Shown here: piece by piece, positions 59,138 through 64,000 of the stretch
Numbering within the stretch: position 1 is the first letter of the stretch
Layout of the letters: every line of letters starts with the position of its first letter
Assembly (NCBI RefSeq): GCF_002101785.1
Contig: NZ_LQPJ01000090.1
Span: forward strand, 16,034 to 80,033
Source: Mycobacterium palustre
GTDB lineage: Bacteria > Actinomycetota > Actinomycetes > Mycobacteriales > Mycobacteriaceae
Direction: 5' to 3'
Length of the DNA: 64,000 nt
Notes under the pieces: model-generated
What the model saw: only the letters and a program-made list of their open reading frames with translations
Databases searched by the model: none
Told to the model about the DNA's origin: nothing
Made by a program: the position numbers and the translations under genes

Positions 59138-59315
59138 TGCCAAGCACCCGCTGTCAGCCGAGAGAGACGAGATGGACGTCGCCGGTGTGTCCGACGAGCG
59201 CGATGCCCGCTCGGTCGCCGGGCACAGGTCGAACAGCGCCCGCGATCGACGCGGGCGCAAGCCTCACAGCAGCGCCGTCCGGCCCGGGCCGGCCAACGTA
59301 CGTCAAGGAGGGGCC

Positions 59316-59657
59316 ATGGCTTCGATGACTGTGCACCGTCCCGCCGGTGAGGCGGAGCTCTCCGCCGCGGCCGCCGAGACAGCCGATCAGCTGCAGGCCG
59401 GCTACTTTCTGCGGGTGCTGGCGCAGAACCGCCGCCATGTGGAGCACCGCGTCGCCGAATACCGCAAGGCGATCGCGGCCGCGGAGGCCGCCGGGGACAC
59501 CGAGCGCGCCGCTAGCCTGCGGCGGATGGCCCGCCTCGAGGAGAAGGACCGCGAGGCCCTGGACGGCATGATCGAAAAGCTGCGCGGCCGCTTCCCGTCC
59601 CGGGCGCAAGGCGGGGCTGCGCGCCTGTCGCGCAGGGCTCGCCCGGCGGTCCGCTAG
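59316..59657 (+). CDS. small helical protein of unknown function, 113 aa
   Basis: I do not recognise a family. Residues ~10-95 are predicted helical with charged heptad-like spacing (ETADQLQAGYFLRVLAQNRRHVEHRVAEYRK, split here only by eye at the alanine-rich turn), followed by a basic, Arg- and Ala-rich tail. No signal peptide or membrane segment. ATG 59316 has an excellent AAGGAGG four bases upstream, so I prefer it. ATG 59172 would add a disordered, Arg/Ser-rich 48 residues. In M. tuberculosis this place holds Rv1429 and PE16 (Rv1430), neither of which resembles it. Confidence 0.65.
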   Translation: MASMTVHRPAGEAELSAAAAETADQLQAGYFLRVLAQNRRHVEHRVAEYRKAIAAAEAAGDTERAASLRRMARLEEKDREALDGMIEKLRGRFPSRAQGGAARLSRRARPAVR

Positions 59658-59725
59658 GCCGCCCCGGGTCGACGCAATCGCCTGCCGCGCAGCGTTTTTC
59701 TCCGTCTGGACGAAACCCATGCGGT

Positions 59726-59751
59726 GTGGCCGATACATTGGTATCGGCCAC
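59726..59751. promoter_or_regulatory. perfect 26-bp inverted repeat upstream of the DUF3556 gene
   Basis: GTGGCCGATAC-attg-GTATCGGCCAC: 11-bp arms without mismatch and a 4-bp centre. It is 32 bp before ATG 59784. It could be a repressor operator or an RNA hairpin closing the preceding transcript. Its presence argues against the upstream start at 59724. Confidence 0.65.
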
Positions 59752-59783
59752 TGGTTTCACCTCCGACGCGAATGAGGCCACCC

Positions 59784-61511
59784 ATGGGATTCATGTCACC
59801 GGAGCTTCCGGACGTCGACCCCGACGCGTGGCAGCAGCTGCCGCGGGCGACGCGACTGCAGATCGTCACCCGGCACTGGGCCGAACACGGCTTCGGGACG
59901 CCGTACGCGGTGTATCTGCTCTACGCGACCAAGATCGCCCTGTACGTCGCCGTCCCGGCCGCGATCATCTCGCTGACCCCCGGCCTGGGTGGGCTGGGAC
60001 GTATCGGTGACTGGTGGACGCAACCGATCGTGTACCAGAAGTTCATCGTCTTCACGCTGCTGTTCGAGGTCCTGGGCTTCGGCTGCGGGTCCGGGCCGCT
60101 GACCGGCCGATTCATGCCGCCGATCGGCGGATTCCTGTACTGGTTGCGGCCCAACACGATTCGGCTGCCGGCATGGCCCGGCAAAGTACCGTTCACCCGC
60201 GGCGACACCCGCACCGTCGTCGATGTCGCTCTGTACGCGGTCGTCTTGGCCGGCGGCGTGTGGGCGCTGTCGGCGCCCGGTCCGCTGATCGACCCCAAGC
60301 GGGTGCTGCCCACGATCGTCGCCCTGGCCCTGCTGGGCCTGCGGGACAAGACCATCTTTTTGGCCGCCCGCGGCGAACACTACTGGCTGAAGCTGCTCGT
60401 GTTCTTCTTCCCGTTCACCGACCAGATCGCGGCATTCAAGATCATCATGCTCGGATTATGGTGGGGCGCAGCGACTTCCAAGCTCAACCACCACTTTCCC
60501 TACGTCGTGTCGGTGATGACCAGCAACAACGCGCTGCTGCGCAGCAAGCTCTTCAACCCGCTCAAACACCTGCTCTACCTTGACCACGTCAACGACCTGC
60601 GACCCTCCTGGCTGCCCAAGGTGATGGCGCACGTCGGGGGCACCACGGCCGAATTCTTGGTCCCCGGGATTCTGGTGTTCGTCGCGGACGGGCGACCGTG
60701 GCGCTGGTCTTTGATCGCCTTCATGGTGATCTTCCACCTCAACATCCTCTCCAACCTGCCGATGGGGGTGCCGTTGGAGTGGAACGTGTTTTTCATCTTT
60801 TCGCTGTTCTACCTGTTCGGCCACTGCGGCACGATCCATGCCGTCGACCTGTCCTCACCGCTGCTGCTGGCCATCCTGATCGTCGCGCTCGCCGTGGTGC
60901 CGATCGCGGGAAACATGTTCCCGCAAAAGATTTCGTTCCTACCCGCGATGCGCTACTACGCCGGCAACTGGGCCACCAGCGTGTGGTGCTTCCGCGCGGG
61001 CGCCGAGGACAAGATCGAGGCCAACATCGTCAAAAGCTCCGCGCTGGTGATCAATCAGCTGGCCAAGCTCTATGACGCCAAGACCGCCGAGATCGTGAGC
61101 GACAAGACCTCGGCGTTCCGGGCCATGCACACGCACGGCCGGGCGCTCAACGGCCTGCTGCCGCGGGCGTTGGGCGGCGAGTCCAACGAGGCCGACTACA
61201 GCGTGCGCGAGGGCGAAATCGTCGCCGGCCCCCTGATCGGATGGAACTTCGGCGAAGGCCACCTGCACAACGAACAACTGCTGGAGGCGGTGCAACGGCG
61301 CTGCCAGTTCGCCGACGGCGACGTCCGCGTCATCGTCCTGGAGAGCCAGCCCATCTATGTCCAACGGCAGTCGTATCGCATCCTCGACGCCAAGGCAGGG
61401 GTCATCGAGACCGGCTACGTCGAGGTCGCGGACATGCTGACCCGGCAGCCGTGGCCCGAGCCCGGCGACCAGTTCCCCGTCCACGTCACGACGCAACGCG
61501 CCACGCGCTGA
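59784..61511 (+). CDS. DUF3556 multi-pass membrane protein (Rv1431-like)
   Basis: Membrane protein of 575 aa. Residues ~35-400 have eight or more hydrophobic segments (YAVYLLYATKIALYVAVPAAI, WNVFFIFSLFYLFGH, LLLAILIVALAVVPIAGNM), and the C-terminal ~170 residues are soluble (MRYYAGNWATSVWCF, then VIVLESQPIYVQRQSY). It matches the uncharacterised mycobacterial family DUF3556, typically near this length; M. tuberculosis Rv1431 has 589 aa. ATG 59784 is chosen because the longer start at 59724 includes a perfect palindrome. Function unknown; conserved histidines (KLNHHFPY, FGHCGTIHAVD) are worth noting. Confidence 0.85.
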   Translation: MGFMSPELPDVDPDAWQQLPRATRLQIVTRHWAEHGFGTPYAVYLLYATKIALYVAVPAAIISLTPGLGGLGRIGDWWTQPIVYQKFIVFTLLFEVLGFGCGSGPLTGRFMPPIGGFLYWLRPNTIRLPAWPGKVPFTRGDTRTVVDVALYAVVLAGGVWALSAPGPLIDPKRVLPTIVALALLGLRDKTIFLAARGEHYWLKLLVFFFPFTDQIAAFKIIMLGLWWGAATSKLNHHFPYVVSVMTSNNALLRSKLFNPLKHLLYLDHVNDLRPSWLPKVMAHVGGTTAEFLVPGILVFVADGRPWRWSLIAFMVIFHLNILSNLPMGVPLEWNVFFIFSLFYLFGHCGTIHAVDLSSPLLLAILIVALAVVPIAGNMFPQKISFLPAMRYYAGNWATSVWCFRAGAEDKIEANIVKSSALVINQLAKLYDAKTAEIVSDKTSAFRAMHTHGRALNGLLPRALGGESNEADYSVREGEIVAGPLIGWNFGEGHLHNEQLLEAVQRRCQFADGDVRVIVLESQPIYVQRQSYRILDAKAGVIETGYVEVADMLTRQPWPEPGDQFPVHVTTQRATR

Positions 61512-61517
61512 CCGCCG

Positions 61518-61831
61518 ATGGCCAAGGCGGTGGTCGTCGGGGCCGGGCCCAACGGCCTGGCCGCCGCCATCCACCTCGCCCGCAACGGCGTCGCCACCGA
61601 CGCCGTCGTCGGCCAGATCGAGCGGTTCGCGCCCGGGTTCCGCGACCGCGTCATCGGCACCGTCAGCACCGGCACCGCCGGGTTGCAGGTGGTCCTGCGC
61701 CCGCGCGTCGCCGTCGACCCCTACGCCACCGGCGTGGCGGGGGTCTACCTGTGTTCGCAGTCCACGCCGCCGAGTCGGCGCTGCGTTGGTTGCGCCGCCA
61801 AACCGGCGCGAAACCGGGGCGACCCGCATGA
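61518..61831 (+). pseudogene. decayed FAD-dependent oxidoreductase (phytoene-dehydrogenase-like, Rv1432 remnant)
   Basis: The first ~25 codons (AKAVVVGAGPNGLAAAIHLARNG) are the intact FAD-binding start of a phytoene-dehydrogenase-like enzyme. They join directly to what is normally the distal part (QIERFAPGFRDRVIG, then VAGVYLCSQSTPP). A second shift follows: HAAESALRW, the family's usual C-terminus, is read in another frame and ends at TGA 61829-61831. So about 1 kb has been deleted compared with a full gene (Rv1432 is about 473 aa). A 111-codon frame (61518-61853) survives but should not fold as an enzyme. Confidence 0.8.
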
Positions 61832-61908
61832 AACCGGTGTAGCCGAACCGTGACAGACACTTGACCGAATCGCGAACGCGCCCTGGCACTTCCGCAGTCC
61901 ACGCCCCC

Positions 61909-61914
61909 TAACAT
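61909..61914 (+). promoter_or_regulatory. putative -10 of the L,D-transpeptidase gene
   Basis: TAACAT; predicted start near 61921 and a leader of about 32 nt with AAAGGA at a good distance from ATG 61953. Confidence 0.4.
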
Positions 61915-61952
61915 CCCTATTGCAAAGATGTCAGTTAAAAGGACTGGGGCCC

Positions 61953-62759
61953 ATGCGTGCGATGGTGCGGTGTGTTCTTGCGGTGAGCGTGATCGGTGCC
62001 AGCGTGGTCGCCCAGCCCGCCGACGTGAGCCTTGCGGCGGCGAACCAGCCGTACGGCTCGGCCGTCGCCTCGGTGCTGCCGGCGCGGGACGCCGTGGTGG
62101 GCGTGGCGCACCCCGTGGTGGTGACGTTCCGCGCGCCCGTCACCAATCGGCGCGCGGCCGAGCGCGCCATCGACGTCAAATCGGCGCCGCCGAGGACCGG
62201 CAGGTTCGAGTGGATTGACGACGACGTGGTGCGCTGGGTACCCGACCGCTTCTGGCCGGCGCACAGCACCGTGGCGCTGTCGGTGGGCAACGTGCACTCG
62301 GAGTTTCAGACCGGCGCCGCCGTCGTCGGCGTGGCCAAGATCTCGGATCACACGTTCACCGTGACCATCGACGGGCTCGAGGAGGGGCCGCCGACGTCGC
62401 TGCCCGCGCCGCACCACCGGCCCCACTGGGGGGAGCAGGGCGTGATGCCGGCCTCGATGGGCAGGCCCGAGTACCCGACGCCCGTCGGGTCCTACAGCGT
62501 CCTGTCCAAGGACCGCACGGTGATCATGGACTCGAGCAGCGTCGGGATCCCCGTCGACGATCCCGACGGCTACCGGATCCCGGTGGACTACGCCGTCCGC
62601 ATCACCGGCCGGGGACTCTACGTGCACTCGGCGCCGTGGGCGCTCAACGCGATGGGCCTGGAGAATGTCAGCCACGGCTGCATCAGCCTGAGCCCCGAGG
62701 ACGCCGAGTGGTACTTCAACCGGGTCAACGTCGGCGACCCGGTGATCGTCGAGGAGTAG
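61953..62759 (+). CDS. L,D-transpeptidase (LdtMt3/Rv1433-like)
   Basis: Exported peptidoglycan cross-linking enzyme of 268 aa (Rv1433 has about 271). N-terminal signal sequence or anchor (CVLAVSVIGASVVA), an immunoglobulin-like domain (YGSAVASVLPARDAVVGVAHPV) and a YkuD catalytic domain. The catalytic motif HSAPWALNAMGLENVSHGCISL carries the conserved His and the nucleophile Cys in SHGC; VMPASMGRPEYPTPVGSY is the N-terminal part of the active site. It forms 3-3 cross-links, the carbapenem-sensitive kind. The RBS is AAAGGA. Confidence 0.94.
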   Translation: MRAMVRCVLAVSVIGASVVAQPADVSLAAANQPYGSAVASVLPARDAVVGVAHPVVVTFRAPVTNRRAAERAIDVKSAPPRTGRFEWIDDDVVRWVPDRFWPAHSTVALSVGNVHSEFQTGAAVVGVAKISDHTFTVTIDGLEEGPPTSLPAPHHRPHWGEQGVMPASMGRPEYPTPVGSYSVLSKDRTVIMDSSSVGIPVDDPDGYRIPVDYAVRITGRGLYVHSAPWALNAMGLENVSHGCISLSPEDAEWYFNRVNVGDPVIVEE

Positions 62760-62843
62760 CGGGCGCCGCCCGCAAACGCTGTTGCGGCGCACGGTGTTTC
62801 GCCGCCACGCGATGATTTCGCGATGATTTCGCTGCACACACGA

Positions 62844-62878
62844 AACGGACCCGCCGCGAGCAACCCGGCGGGTCCGTT
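62844..62878. terminator. bidirectional terminator hairpin between ldt and the Pro/Gly/Ala-rich gene
   Basis: AACGGACCCGCCG (62844-62856) and CGGCGGGTCCGTT (62866-62878) are perfect 13-bp complements with a 9-nt loop, placed between two convergent genes. There is no U-tract, common in mycobacteria. Confidence 0.75.
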
Positions 62879-62895
62879 CAGCGGACGGGATCGGC

Positions 62896-63534
62896 TCAGC
62901 GCGCAGCCGAAGGCCCGGGCGGGGTCGGCTGGCCGGGCACCGGGCCGCCCGCGGGAGCCGGACCGGTCGGTTCGCCCTTCCCGGTCCCGGCCATGTCGAT
63001 GATCGGGGCACCCGCCGGCGCCGCGGCCTCCACCGGGCCGCCGGCCAGCGCGATCAGCGGGGCGCCGACCGGCACCACCGGCACCGGGGCGCCCACGGGC
63101 ACCGGCGCGCCCACGGGCACGGGGGCGCCGAGCGGCACCGGAGCGCCGACGGGCACCGGCGCGCCCGCCGGGATCGGCGGCCCCAGAGCGATCAGCGGAG
63201 CGCCCGCCGGCACCACGGGAACGGGCCCGGGCGCGACCAGGGGAACACCGGACATGTCGGTGAGCGGCGCGCTGGCCGTACAGACGGGCGCCGCGGTCGC
63301 TCCGCCGGCGCCCGCCGCGCCGGCGGCCGCGGGTCCGCCCGCCGCGGGCGCCCCGCCGGCCGCTACCGGACCGGCCGCCGGCGCCCCGGCCTCGGCCGAC
63401 TGGCCCTGCATGCACGCGTAGCCGCCGGTTTTCAGCGGCGTGGCCGCCGCGTCCGGGCTCATCGCTATGGCGGCCCCGCACAACCCGGCGATGGTGGCGC
63501 CCACTTTGACGTTGAACCGATCGAAGACCGTCAT
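62896..63534 (-). CDS. secreted Pro/Gly/Ala-rich protein (Rv1435c-like)
   Basis: 212-aa exported protein. Signal peptide of about 38 residues (VGATIAGLCGAAIAMSPDAAAT). The mature protein is low-complexity: an Ala/Gly-rich stretch, then repeats of GAPVPVG/GAPVPLG in the middle, with short motifs LIAL and IIDMAG. Two cysteines only (YACMQG, PVCTAS), possibly one disulfide. Similar secreted proteins occur in M. tuberculosis as Rv1435c. Function unknown, likely cell wall or surface. ATG 63534 has TAAGGAG nine bases upstream; the codon seven positions earlier is less likely. Confidence 0.88.
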   Translation of the reverse strand: MTVFDRFNVKVGATIAGLCGAAIAMSPDAAATPLKTGGYACMQGQSAEAGAPAAGPVAAGGAPAAGGPAAAGAAGAGGATAAPVCTASAPLTDMSGVPLVAPGPVPVVPAGAPLIALGPPIPAGAPVPVGAPVPLGAPVPVGAPVPVGAPVPVVPVGAPLIALAGGPVEAAAPAGAPIIDMAGTGKGEPTGPAPAGGPVPGQPTPPGPSAAR

Positions 63535-63764
63535 CGTCGTCGACTCCTTAAGCACTCAGTTTTTCGCGATCAATGGTCAGCAGAACCGCATAGCCGTACC
63601 GCAGTCGTGTCGAATGTAGGGCCCGTCGTTGCTATTGGACACGCGACGATTCCGCGGCTTATCGAACCGATACACACCAGACACGCTCCGGTGACCGCGG
63701 CCGCCGCAACGCCGGTGCCGGCCGCGGCACTGCTGACCAGGCGGGCGGCGGCCCGTGCCACTGA

Positions 63765-64000
<236 letters not shown>

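Overview
The window is GC-rich (roughly 70%) actinobacterial DNA. Gene order, protein signatures and a 53-bp MIRU-type repeat point to a slow-growing nontuberculous Mycobacterium, most likely of the M. avium complex. I assigned the species group from remembered family features, not from a search. From about 12 kb onward the order follows M. tuberculosis Rv1377c to Rv1436 (pyr operon, mihF-gmk-rpoZ-coaBC-metK, lipH/lipI, priA, fmt-rsmB-rpe-ribD, lprG-P55, rib genes, uvrC-rapZ-yvcK-whiA, lipO-fadD12, ldt, gap). The PE/PPE, PE_PGRS, cyp132, vapBC10 and lprH genes that sit at these places in M. tuberculosis are missing.

Region 1 (1-10165). The 3' part of an Orn/Lys/Arg decarboxylase (Rv2531c type) converges on an MFS transporter. 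Next comes a tightly overlapping six-gene operon: a GntR/HutC regulator, a small 2x[4Fe-4S] ferredoxin, a substrate-binding lipoprotein, a permease, an ATPase, and a large AprA/FrdA-like flavoprotein with nine C-terminal HEAT repeats. It looks like an uptake system directly coupled to a redox enzyme. Its substrate is unknown, and it is the best candidate for an undescribed system here.

Region 2 (10166-13856) is a compact minus-strand operon (DUF222/HNH protein, methyltransferase, beta-lactamase-fold hydrolase, GNAT). Region 3 (13857-22702) is pyrimidine biosynthesis, pyrR-pyrB-pyrC-(membrane protein)-carA-carB-pyrF, preceded by a PyrR-binding hairpin that overlaps the ribosome binding site. 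Region 4 (22703-27511) holds a molybdate-type TOBE/HTH protein, mihF, gmk, rpoZ, coaBC and metK. Region 5 (27495-34769) is lipid and redox metabolism: an AlkB-type alkane monooxygenase divergent from a Tat-exported cholesterol-oxidase-like enzyme around a perfect palindrome, then a Baeyer-Villiger-type monooxygenase, the LipH and LipI esterases and a YhhN membrane protein.

Region 6 (34770-41531) has a helicase-dead PriA, a MarR regulator and methyltransferase pair, fmt, rsmB and rpe. Region 7 (41528-48103) covers riboflavin synthesis (ribD, ribE, ribA2, ribH) with the lprG-P55 lipid export pair between them. The MIRU array lies between ribA2 and ribH and encodes a chain of overlapping micro-ORFs. 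Region 8 (48153-53493) is uvrC-rapZ-yvcK-whiA. Region 9 (53515-64000) has a wax-ester synthase, a DUF222 fragment, lipO-fadD12-acyltransferase, a DUF3556 membrane protein, a decayed FAD oxidoreductase, an L,D-transpeptidase, a secreted Pro/Gly/Ala-rich protein and the start of gap.

A recurring feature is leaderless expression. At least eight genes have a TANNNT -10 hexamer ending 6-7 nt before the chosen start codon, and I used this to fix starts. I saw no tRNA, rRNA, CRISPR array or intact insertion sequence.
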